From: JAJRRA01 sp048636595
GTDB taxonomy: Bacteria > Pseudomonadota > Gammaproteobacteria > Xanthomonadales > SZUA-36
DNA: 11,419 nt
Direction: 5' to 3'
Assembly (NCBI GenBank): GCA_048636595.1
Contig: JAIVWI010000093.1
Location: 1 to 11,419, forward strand
Shown: piece after piece, positions 4,942 through 11,419 of the stretch
How the letters are laid out: the number at the start of each line of letters is the position of its first letter
How positions within the stretch are numbered: position 1 is the stretch's first letter
The notes under the pieces: generated by a model
Database searches by the model: none
What the model was told of the DNA's origin: nothing
The model's input: the letters and a program-made list of their open reading frames with translations, nothing else
Program-made: the position numbers and the translations under genes

Positions 4942-7900
4942 TCAAGCCACTGTGCGCAGTTTCATGCTGTAAAACAGCACCGGGATTACCAGCAGTGTGA
5001 GCAGAGTCGAGATCAGGATCCCAAAGATCAGCGATATGGCGAGGCCGTTGAAGATCGGGTCGTCGAGTATGAAGAATGCCCCCATCGTGGCGGCCGCGGC
5101 GGTGAGCAGGATGGGCCTGGCGCGGACTGAGGCTGCCTTGATCACGGCTTCTTCCAGTTGCGTGCCGGCGGCCAGTTGCTGCTCGGCGAAATCCACCAGC
5201 AGGATGGAATTGCGCACGATGATGCCGGCCAGGGCGATCATGCCAATCATGGATGTTGCCGTGAACTGCGCACCCGACAGTGCGTGGCCGGGCATCACCC
5301 CGATTACCGTCAGCGGTATGGGCGCCATGATGATAAGCGGTGTCAGGTAGGAGTTGAACTGGGCCACCAGCAGCAGGAAGATCAGGATCAGGCCGACGGC
5401 GTAGGCAATGCCCATATCACGGAAGGTCTCGTAAGTGATCTGCCACTCGCCGTCCCATTTGAGCGAGAAGTAATACGGATTATCCGGCTGGCTGATGTAA
5501 CGCTGCTCAACCTTGTCGCCGGCAAACTCCAGATCCTCGATCTTTCCAGACAACTCGAACATGCCGTACAGCGGGCTGTCGAGTTCGCCCGTCATGTCGG
5601 CCGTGACGAATACCACCGGCAGCAGGTCCTTGTGGATAATGGTATCGTCCCAGGGCGTCAGCTTTTTTCGGGCAAAATCCGACAGCGGCACGGGGATCCC
5701 CTCACGGCTGCGCACCTCCAGCGCCATCAGGCTCTCGATATTGGTTTTGCTGGCTACCGGCACCTCCAGGCGCACCGGGATCGGTTTCTTCTCGTGCCCC
5801 CGGTGGATATAAGTAACGTCCTCACCACCCAGGGCCATCGCCAGCGCATCGCTGACCTGCTGTTGAGAAACGCCCAGCAGGGCGGCCCGCTGACGGTCTA
5901 CTTCGATCACGTAGCGTTGTGCATCGGCTTCGACACTGCTGTCGATATCGACGATGTCCGGAGTGGAGTGGAAGATCGTCTCCAGTTTCCTGCCCAGGCG
6001 TTTCTGCTCTGCGTAATCGGGGCCGTAAATCTCGGCTACGATCGGTGACATCACCGGTGGCCCCGGCGGGACTTCGACCACCTTGACGGAGCCGTCATAC
6101 TTCGCGGCTACCGCCGCCAGGCGGGGGCGCACGGAGGCAGCGATCTCGTGACTGCTGCGGTCACGGTGGTGCTTGTCCAGGAGGTTTATCTGGATGTCGC
6201 CCATGATGCCCCCCTTGCGCAGGTAGTACTGCCGCAGCAGGCCGTTGAAATTGATCGGCGCGGCCGTGCCGGCATAGACCTGGTAGTCGGTGACCTCAGG
6301 GACTGTTTCGATTACCCCGGCCAGTTCGTCAAGCACCGCTGCAGTGGTTTCTACCGGTGTGCCCTCGGGCATATCCAGCACCACCTGGAATTCCGACTTG
6401 TTGTCGAACGGCAGCATCTTCAGTACCACCGCTTCGAACAATACCAGCGCCATGGCGACGGCGATCAGCCCGATCAATCCGCCATACAAAAGCATGCGGG
6501 CCCGGCGGCCTTCGCCGCGGCGCAAGAACGGGCTCATCAGGCGGGTGAACAGGCCCGGCTGTTTGCCCGGGTCTTCGTCATCACCGCCCTTGTGAGATGG
6601 GTGCTCGTGGTTCAGTAAGCGGTTGCTCAACCAGGGTGTGAGGATCAGGGCGACGCCCAGCGAGAATATCATGCCCATGCTGGCGTTGATCGGGATGGGA
6701 CTCATATACGGCCCCATCAGGCCGGTCACGAAGGCCATGGGCATTAACGCCGCGATTACCGTGAAGGTGGCCAGGATGGTCGGCCCGCCGACCTCGTCCA
6801 CGGCGCCCGGGATGAGGCCACTGATCGGCCCCTTCTTGAGGCCCCTGTGGCGGTGGATGTTCTCGACTACCACGATGGCGTCATCGACCAGGATGCCGAT
6901 GGAGAAAATCAGCGCGAACAGGGAAACGCGGTTGATGGTAAAGCCCCAGGCCCAGGAGGCGAACAGGGTCACCATGAGCGTGACGATGACTGCGCTACCG
7001 ACGATGACGGCCTCGCGCCAGCCGATTGTCAGTAAGACCAACAGGATCACCGAGGCGGTCGCAAAGGCCAGTTTCTGGATCAGCTTCATGGCCTTATCGT
7101 TGGCGGTCTTGCCGTAATTGCGGGTGATGGTGACCTGCACGCCATCGGGAATGTGGGTGGCCTGCAACTGGCTGAAGCGCTCGATGACCTTGTCGGCGAT
7201 GCGGGTTGCGTTGGTGCCGGGCTTCTTGGCCACGGCGATGGTTACCGCGGGGGCGTACGGCACGGCCTCTTGCCCAGCCTCTTGCGCCGCCGGGCCGGTG
7301 GCGTGCCAGACATATTGTTCCGGCTGATCGCCGCCGGAGCGGACCGTGGCGACATCTTCGAGGTATACGGGGCGGCCGTCGAACACGCCCACGATCAGGT
7401 TCGCCACTTCGTCGCGTCCGGACAGGAACACGCCAGCCTGCACCGGGATTTCCAGGCCGCCCGATACCAGGGTTCCTGCCTCACGGGAACTGTTGGCCGC
7501 GGTCAGCGCCATGCGCAAGTCGTCCAGCGTCAGGCCGAAGCCGGCCACCCGTTCCGGATCGAGCACCACGTGTACGATGTCGGGGGCGCCGCCGATAGTG
7601 TAAACGTCGCGCGTACCGGGAACACGCTTCAGTTCAGCCTCCAGCGCATGGGCCACTTTCAGCAGCTCCAGCCCGCCGCGCTCAGGATCCTCGGTCCACA
7701 GGGTGGCGGTAATGATGGGTACGTCGTCGATGCCTTTGGGCTTCACCAACGGCGGCAAAACACCGAGATTGGACGGAATCCAGTCCTGGTGGGAATAGAT
7801 GGCGTTGTAGAGACGGACCAGCGAAACCGTGCGGTCCTCGCCGACCTCGAACTGGATGGTCATCACGGCCATTCCCGGCCGGGAGACCGAGTAGACGTGT

Positions 7901-8154
7901 TCAACCGCCTCGATTTCCGATAGCACTTGTTCCAGTGGAATGGCGATCTTGTTCTCGACCTCGGTGCTGCTGGCGCCCGGGAACGACACGAAGACGTTGG
8001 CGAAGGTGACGTCGATCTGGGGTTCCTCCTCGCGCGGCGTCACCACGATGGCGAACAGGCCCAGCAGCAGGGCCATGAGCGCCAGCAATGGCGTCAGTTC
8101 GCTGTCCTGGAACTGGCGCGCGATGCGACCCGAGAACCCCAGTCTTTCTTTCAT
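4942..8154 (-). CDS. RND-family efflux pump, inner-membrane permease subunit
   Basis: This 1070-residue proton-driven exporter would work as a trimer with the fusion protein encoded upstream and an outer membrane channel encoded elsewhere. The architecture is typical: TM1 (about 22-38), a large periplasmic loop (about 40-355), TM2-TM6 (about 362-508), a cytoplasmic link, TM7 (about 555-577), a second periplasmic loop (about 580-905), and TM8-TM12 (about 911-1062). TM4 carries the paired proton-relay aspartates D424-D425 in GILVDDAIVVVEN. In TM10 the position of AcrB Lys940 is R981 (AGIIVRNSILLVDF). The link between TM6 and TM7 is His- and Asp-rich (HEHPSHKGGDDED, 516-528). The sequence fits the broad AcrB/Mdt-like group rather than CusA, but I cannot name a substrate or closer subfamily. 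Its ATG overlaps the preceding stop as ATGA, so translation is coupled. Confidence 0.93.
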   Translation of the reverse strand: MKERLGFSGRIARQFQDSELTPLLALMALLLGLFAIVVTPREEEPQIDVTFANVFVSFPGASSTEVENKIAIPLEQVLSEIEAVEHVYSVSRPGMAVMTIQFEVGEDRTVSLVRLYNAIYSHQDWIPSNLGVLPPLVKPKGIDDVPIITATLWTEDPERGGLELLKVAHALEAELKRVPGTRDVYTIGGAPDIVHVVLDPERVAGFGLTLDDLRMALTAANSSREAGTLVSGGLEIPVQAGVFLSGRDEVANLIVGVFDGRPVYLEDVATVRSGGDQPEQYVWHATGPAAQEAGQEAVPYAPAVTIAVAKKPGTNATRIADKVIERFSQLQATHIPDGVQVTITRNYGKTANDKAMKLIQKLAFATASVILLVLLTIGWREAVIVGSAVIVTLMVTLFASWAWGFTINRVSLFALIFSIGILVDDAIVVVENIHRHRGLKKGPISGLIPGAVDEVGGPTILATFTVIAALMPMAFVTGLMGPYMSPIPINASMGMIFSLGVALILTPWLSNRLLNHEHPSHKGGDDEDPGKQPGLFTRLMSPFLRRGEGRRARMLLYGGLIGLIAVAMALVLFEAVVLKMLPFDNKSEFQVVLDMPEGTPVETTAAVLDELAGVIETVPEVTDYQVYAGTAAPINFNGLLRQYYLRKGGIMGDIQINLLDKHHRDRSSHEIAASVRPRLAAVAAKYDGSVKVVEVPPGPPVMSPIVAEIYGPDYAEQKRLGRKLETIFHSTPDIVDIDSSVEADAQRYVIEVDRQRAALLGVSQQQVSDALAMALGGEDVTYIHRGHEKKPIPVRLEVPVASKTNIESLMALEVRSREGIPVPLSDFARKKLTPWDDTIIHKDLLPVVFVTADMTGELDSPLYGMFELSGKIEDLEFAGDKVEQRYISQPDNPYYFSLKWDGEWQITYETFRDMGIAYAVGLILIFLLLVAQFNSYLTPLIIMAPIPLTVIGVMPGHALSGAQFTATSMIGMIALAGIIVRNSILLVDFAEQQLAAGTQLEEAVIKAASVRARPILLTAAAATMGAFFILDDPIFNGLAISLIFGILISTLLTLLVIPVLFYSMKLRTVA

Positions 8155-9242
8155 GGTTGCTGCATGGCCGGTCGTTTGGCGTAAATCCCGGCCCGGACCG
8201 GGTCAAGCGCCACGCGTTCACCCTCAGTCAGCCCGGCCAACACCTCAACCCGTTCGCCGACGGTCTCGCCAACCCGGATCTGGCGCAGGCGAATGCCGCC
8301 TTCCGTGACCACGTAAACACCCGTGACCTCACTGCGGCGCACCAGCGCCTTGGCCGCTATGAGAAGCCGCCTGGCGTCACCCACCTGGAAGGCGACCTTG
8401 ATAAACATGCCAGGGTACAGTCCGAACTGGCCTTCGGGCAGTTCCAGGCGCACGCGGAAGGTGTTGGTCACCGGATCTGCTACCGGGAAAATGGTAATTT
8501 TTTCCGGCTCCACGCGACCCTCATCGGTCAGGATGGCCGCGCGCGGGTTTGGCCGGATCTTGATGGTAACCTGCTGGGGCAGATCCAGGGTCACGCGCAG
8601 CCGTTCCAACGATAGCCCCGACATGAGGCGCTGGCCGATGGTCACGGATTCGCCGACCTCAACAAAACGTTCGGTCACGATGCCGGAATAAGGCGCCTTG
8701 ACCACCGTGTAATTGAATTGCTGACGCGCCCCCTCCACCGCGGATTCAGCCGAATCCACTTGCGCCGCCGCGGAGTCCCTGCTGGCCAGAGCCCGATCGA
8801 GGTCGCGTTGCGAACCAAGGCCTCGCTGCTTGAGGTTCTGAGCGCGCCGATATTCCTCTTCAGCCTCCACCAGCCGTGCCCGTGCCTCGGTCAGCCGTGC
8901 TTCGGCCCCACGCAATGCGGTGCGCTGCTCAACATCGGTAAAGCGGATCAGCACCGCACCATGTTCGACGAAGTCATCCACGTCAAAGTTGACTGCCGAG
9001 ATCCGCCCGGCGGTCTGGGCCGAGATGGTTGCCTGGTGGACCGCTTCGACCGTGCCGTCGAACATACGCTCCACTGCGGTCATTTCGAATTCCGCAGGAG
9101 CTGTAGCGAAGGGCAGGTCGGCATGGGCAGCGGACACAAGACCCGATGCAAAGGCGATACCGCAGACGGTGCGAAGCATTGCCCGCCGGGCAAAAGCCGG
9201 CCATTCACCCGGGTTGTCAAAATAGCTGTTCATAGAGCGCAT
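8151..9242 (-). CDS. Periplasmic membrane fusion protein (HlyD/AcrA family) of the RND pump
   Basis: This 363-residue adaptor would join the RND permease to an outer membrane channel. Residues 22-41 (MLRTVCGIAFASGLVSAAHA) form a signal peptide with likely cleavage after AHA; there is no lipobox cysteine. The first half of the lipoyl (barrel-sandwich) domain is at about 70-103 (TISAQTAGRISAV). An Ala/Glu/Arg-rich coiled-coil hairpin follows (104-176), then the second lipoyl half (VVKAPYSGIVTERFVEVGE, 180-198), the beta-barrel (about 205-290) and the membrane-proximal domain (about 291-350, ending LTEGERVALDPVRAG). The start is uncertain among ATG 9242, ATG 9233 and, less likely, ATG 9179 at the signal peptide itself; the first two give an unusually long, polar N-region. 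A sigma-70 promoter lies just upstream. The next gene is the RND permease, overlapping by four bases. Confidence 0.92.
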   Translation of the reverse strand: MRSMNSYFDNPGEWPAFARRAMLRTVCGIAFASGLVSAAHADLPFATAPAEFEMTAVERMFDGTVEAVHQATISAQTAGRISAVNFDVDDFVEHGAVLIRFTDVEQRTALRGAEARLTEARARLVEAEEEYRRAQNLKQRGLGSQRDLDRALASRDSAAAQVDSAESAVEGARQQFNYTVVKAPYSGIVTERFVEVGESVTIGQRLMSGLSLERLRVTLDLPQQVTIKIRPNPRAAILTDEGRVEPEKITIFPVADPVTNTFRVRLELPEGQFGLYPGMFIKVAFQVGDARRLLIAAKALVRRSEVTGVYVVTEGGIRLRQIRVGETVGERVEVLAGLTEGERVALDPVRAGIYAKRPAMQQP

Positions 9243-9274
9243 CCGCTTATATTAGCTGTTCATTATAAACCCTT

Positions 9275-9303
9275 AGTATAGATTCGCCGTTATGCTTTGC
9301 CAA
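9275..9303 (-). promoter_or_regulatory. Sigma-70 promoter for the efflux operon
   Basis: On the minus strand TTGGCA (9303-9298) and TATACT (9280-9275) are separated by exactly 17 bases. Each matches five of six consensus positions. Transcription would start near 9266-9268, giving a leader of about 25 bases to the ATG at 9242. A perfect TATAAT (9267-9262) lies slightly downstream but has no matching -35. Confidence 0.7.
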
Positions 9304-9392
9304 TATGTGCGCTAGTGATTGTGACTTCTGGGGCACGCCTGTCCCGTCCAGTTCTGCTATCGTAGGGGTGGGAGAAGTTTACTGCGCACATA

Positions 9393-9416
9393 CCATGCCC
9401 TTACGGTGCGGCATGG
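9393..9416. promoter_or_regulatory. Inverted repeat upstream of qmcA
   Basis: CCATGCC (9393-9399) and GGCATGG (9410-9416) are perfect 7-bp arms around a 10-nt centre, ending 25 bp before the qmcA ATG. It could be an operator or a leader hairpin. The rest of the 199-bp divergent gap (9243-9441) holds the efflux promoter and a distant inverted pair, TATGTGCGC (9304-9312) with GCGCACATA (9384-9392). I found no convincing qmcA promoter. Confidence 0.4.
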
Positions 9417-9441
9417 CGCGTTATCACACAAGAGGTCAGCC

Positions 9442-10428
9442 ATGTTTAATAGTCCTTTAGTATGGGCCGTTATCGCCGCCATTCTCGGTATCACCATCGT
9501 TCGCACGGCGGTCATTATCGTCCGGCAGGGATACGAATACACCCTGGAACGGTTCGGCCGTTACACCACTACACTGCGTCCTGGTTTCCATTTCGTTATT
9601 CCCTTCATCAACCGCGTCGGCCACAAGGTCAACATGATGGAGCGGGTGCTGGACGTGCCTTCACAGGAGGTCATTTCCAAGGACAACGCCGTGATAACGG
9701 TAGATGGAATCGTCTTTTTCCAGGTGCTCGATGCCGCCAAGGCAGCCTACGAGGTGTTCCGGCTTGAGCATGCTGTTTTGAACCTGACCATGACCAACAT
9801 CCGTACCGTGCTGGGCTCAATGGACCTTGATGAGACTCTGTCCAAACGCGATGAAATCAACGCCCGGCTGCTCGCCGTGGTTGATGAAGCCACCACGCCC
9901 TGGGGGCTCAAGGTCACCCGTATCGAAATCAAGGACATCAGCCCCCCGATGGATATCGTGCAGGCCATGGCGCGGCAAATGAAAGCCGAACGTGAAAAGC
10001 GCGCCAACATCCTGGAAGCCGAGGGCTTTCGCCAGGCGGAAATTCTGCGCGCAGAGGGCGACAAGAAAGCTGTCGTGCTCGACGCCGAGGGCCGTAAGGA
10101 GGCTGCTTTCCGGGATGCCGAGGCCAGGGAACGTCTGGCTGAAGCTGAAGCGCGGGCAACCGCCACGGTGTCCGAGGCGATTGCATCAGGCAACATCCAG
10201 GCCATCAACTATTTTGTCGCGCTGAAATACGTCCAGGCCCTGAGTGATTTTGCTAACGGCCCCAATACCAAGACCCTGCTGTTACCGGTGGAGGCAACCG
10301 CTATACTTTCCAGCCTGGCCGGCATCTCGGAAATAGCCAGGGAAGCTTTTGGCAAAGACGACAAGGGCGGCACAGACAGTGAAGGCTCCAGGGACAGTGA
10401 TACCCCCAAAGACCTCGATTATCGTTAA
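9442..10428 (+). CDS. qmcA: SPFH/band 7 (paraslipin) membrane protein, QmcA type
   Basis: This 328-residue membrane-anchored protein belongs to the stomatin/prohibitin/flotillin superfamily. One N-terminal membrane segment (about 6-27) is followed by the band 7 domain: VRQGYEYTLERFGRY (27-41), LRPGFHFVIPFINRV, VLDVPSQEVISKDNA (69-83), LTMTNIRTVLGSMDLDE (115-131), and PWGLKVTRIEIKDI (153-166). A coiled coil rich in repeated AEG units (about 183-245) then leads to SEAIASGNIQAINYFVALKY (244-263). These match E. coli QmcA (YbbK) closely as I recall it. QmcA forms membrane-associated oligomers thought to organise or protect the envelope; its molecular job is not settled. The start ATG is preceded by AGAGGT at a 5-base gap. 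The tail (about 304-328) is a polar Asp/Ser/Lys-rich extension beyond the E. coli protein. The NfeD partner follows 15 bp later, as in qmcA-ybbJ. Confidence 0.93.
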   Translation: MFNSPLVWAVIAAILGITIVRTAVIIVRQGYEYTLERFGRYTTTLRPGFHFVIPFINRVGHKVNMMERVLDVPSQEVISKDNAVITVDGIVFFQVLDAAKAAYEVFRLEHAVLNLTMTNIRTVLGSMDLDETLSKRDEINARLLAVVDEATTPWGLKVTRIEIKDISPPMDIVQAMARQMKAEREKRANILEAEGFRQAEILRAEGDKKAVVLDAEGRKEAAFRDAEARERLAEAEARATATVSEAIASGNIQAINYFVALKYVQALSDFANGPNTKTLLLPVEATAILSSLAGISEIAREAFGKDDKGGTDSEGSRDSDTPKDLDYR

Positions 10429-10443
10429 GCAAAGGGGATAAGT

Positions 10444-10890
10444 ATGGAATGGTTGAAACACATTGTATTCTGGCACTGGTGGATACTCGCCGGTGTTCTG
10501 CTGATTCTGGAGCTTACTTCCCCGGTTTTTGTCTTTCTCTGGCTGGGTTTTGCCGCCGCTGCAGTCGGTTTCCTGCTGTTGGTCTTCCCTTCCATCCCGG
10601 TGGAGGCCCAGCTGGTATTGTTCGGGGTCCTCTCCGTGGTGGCGGTGCTCGCCTGGCGCCGCTATCGTGAAATCCATCCGCCTCAATCGGATCAACCGCT
10701 GTTGAACCAACGCGGCCAGCAGTACACGGGCCGGGTCTTCACCCTGGATCAAGCGATTGTCAATGGCGTGGGTAAAGTTGAAGTCGATGATTCCACCTGG
10801 CGCGTCAAGGGTCCGGACCTTCCCGTCGGAACACGGGTGAAAGTAACCGGCGTCGATGGAGTCGTTTTTATCGTCACCCGGGCCGACTAA
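10444..10890 (+). CDS. ybbJ: NfeD-family membrane protein (YbbJ type), partner of QmcA
   Basis: This 148-residue protein has three hydrophobic segments (about 13-30, 32-50 and 53-71), then a basic stretch (WRRYREIHPP). A soluble beta-barrel of the NfeD OB-fold type fills the rest: GRVFTLDQAIVNGVGKVEVD (96-115), then STWRVKGPDLPVGTRVKV (117-134) and VDGVVFIV. The pattern matches the short NfeD class (E. coli YbbJ), which lacks the ClpP-like protease domain of long NfeD proteins. These proteins are nearly always encoded beside an SPFH protein and are thought to bind or stabilise it. The spacing to qmcA (15 bp) and the AAGGGGA ribosome site before the ATG support one operon. No hairpin terminator with a T run is visible after the stop. 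Confidence 0.92.
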   Translation: MEWLKHIVFWHWWILAGVLLILELTSPVFVFLWLGFAAAAVGFLLLVFPSIPVEAQLVLFGVLSVVAVLAWRRYREIHPPQSDQPLLNQRGQQYTGRVFTLDQAIVNGVGKVEVDDSTWRVKGPDLPVGTRVKVTGVDGVVFIVTRAD

Positions 10891-10922
10891 GCTCCCCTGC
10901 AAACCTTTTTCTTCTGTCATGG

Positions 10923-10947
10923 GCGGGCTTTGACTATACTAGCCCGC
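10923..10947 (+). promoter_or_regulatory. Possible glyQ promoter: -10 element inside an inverted repeat
   Basis: TATACT (10935-10940) fits a -10 element about 30 bp before the glyQ ATG. It sits in the 11-nt centre between GCGGGCT (10923-10929) and AGCCCGC (10941-10947), a perfect 7-bp inverted repeat. The base 17 positions upstream gives a poor -35 (TTCTGT). Alternatively the repeat is a weak terminator for the qmcA operon, but no T run follows. Confidence 0.45.
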
Positions 10948-10969
10948 AAACCGCATCACATTAAAAACA

Positions 10970-11419
10970 ATGACTTTTCAGCAATTCATTCAAGAGCTGG
11001 CAACGTTCTGGTCAGACCAGGGTTGCGTGCTCATTCAGCCCCTCGATCTTGAAGTGGGTGCGGGTACTTTCCACCCGGCCACTTTTTTGCGGGCGATCGG
11101 ACCGGAACCCTGGAGTGCCGCCTATGTTCAACCGAGCCGGCGGCCGACAGACGGCCGCTATGGCGAAAACCCAAACCGCCTGCAACATTACTACCAGTAC
11201 CAGGTGGTGATGAAACCTTCTCCTGAAAACATCCAGGAGTTGTACCTGGAGTCGCTTGAGGCCGTTGGGATTGATCCGAAGGTCCATGATATCCGCTTTG
11301 TTGAGGATAATTGGGAGTCGCCAACCCTGGGTGCATGGGGACTCGGCTGGGAAGTCTGGCTGAACGGCATGGAAGTGACGCAGTTTACCTATTTTCAGCA
11401 GGTCGGCGGACTCGAATGC
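10970..11419 (+). CDS. glyQ: Glycine--tRNA ligase alpha subunit, 3' end outside the window
   Basis: The alpha chain of the alpha2-beta2 glycyl-tRNA synthetase activates glycine and charges tRNA-Gly in the cytoplasm; the alpha chain holds the class II catalytic core. The frame is open to the window edge, giving 150 of about 300 residues. Landmarks seen: WSDQGCVLIQPLDLEVGAGT near the start, GPEPWSAAYVQPSRRPTDGR, YGENPNRLQHYYQYQVVMKP, HDIRFVEDNWESPTLGAWG, and LGWEVWLNGMEVTQFTYFQQ at the cut end. These match E. coli GlyQ almost position by position as I recall it. The ATG at 10970 has no clear ribosome site, but a TAG in frame at 10940-10942 excludes a longer start. The N-terminus is a few residues shorter than in E. 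coli. The beta subunit gene glyS would be expected just downstream. Confidence 0.97.
   Translation, partial: MTFQQFIQELATFWSDQGCVLIQPLDLEVGAGTFHPATFLRAIGPEPWSAAYVQPSRRPTDGRYGENPNRLQHYYQYQVVMKPSPENIQELYLESLEAVGIDPKVHDIRFVEDNWESPTLGAWGLGWEVWLNGMEVTQFTYFQQVGGLEC

Noticed and set aside
5158..6048. Long open frame of 296 residues on the plus strand inside the RND gene
   Set aside because: It is antisense to a clear RND permease, is rich in His, Arg and Gln as expected for a mirror of GC-rich coding DNA, and shows no recognisable domain. The similar frames at 7153-7923 and 6148-6618 were rejected for the same reason.
9331..9346. Possible sigma-54 promoter (GGGCACG) upstream of qmcA
   Set aside because: The -24-like half is acceptable, but the required GC at the -12 half (TTGC) is missing, so this is not supported.
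10282..10920. Minus-strand open frame of 212 residues across qmcA and the NfeD gene
   Set aside because: It is antisense to two well-supported genes and has no recognisable motif; it is explained by codon bias in the real frames.

Overview
The window looks like ordinary chromosomal DNA of a gammaproteobacterium. Evidence for this is the presence of CmoB, a BaeSR-type two-component system, a QmcA-NfeD pair like E. coli qmcA-ybbJ, and the separate alpha chain of a heterotetrameric glycyl-tRNA synthetase. By eye the base composition is GC-rich and the coding is dense and free of transposases, phage genes, CRISPR arrays and tRNA or rRNA genes. I cannot name the genus. The proteins resemble the E. 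coli versions but are clearly diverged, so an environmental gammaproteobacterium is my inference.

Left block (1-1184): the 3' part of a small four-cysteine exported protein is followed closely by a hotdog-type thioesterase-like protein, both on the plus strand. The convergent gap after them holds a striking 106-bp palindromic element with perfect 29-bp arms.

Central stress block (1185-3937): baeS and baeR lie on the minus strand, 2 bp apart. Divergently from baeS, a Spy/CpxP-like periplasmic protein is read on the plus strand. The shared 164-bp control region carries a sequence resembling the E. coli BaeR box, overlapping palindromes and a cluster of GAACC pentamers. A hairpin terminator separates the spy-like gene from cmoB.

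Efflux and tRNA-modification block (minus strand, 9242 down to 3938): a membrane fusion protein and an RND pump overlap by ATGA, and cmoB (tRNA wobble uridine carboxymethyltransferase) follows 44 bp downstream. A good sigma-70 promoter precedes the fusion protein gene. No outer membrane factor is in the window. In E. coli, BaeSR controls spy and the MdtABC RND pump. The same functional parts sit together here (sensor, regulator, periplasmic chaperone, pump), so this region is plausibly an envelope-stress and efflux locus, although regulation of this pump by BaeR is inference.

Right block (9442-11419, plus strand): qmcA (an SPFH/band 7 membrane protein) and an NfeD/YbbJ partner form a short operon. 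The start of glyQ follows, running off the window end.

I found no convincing unknown system. The observations most worth checking are the long palindrome at 1032-1137 and the dense regulatory region between baeS and the spy-like gene.
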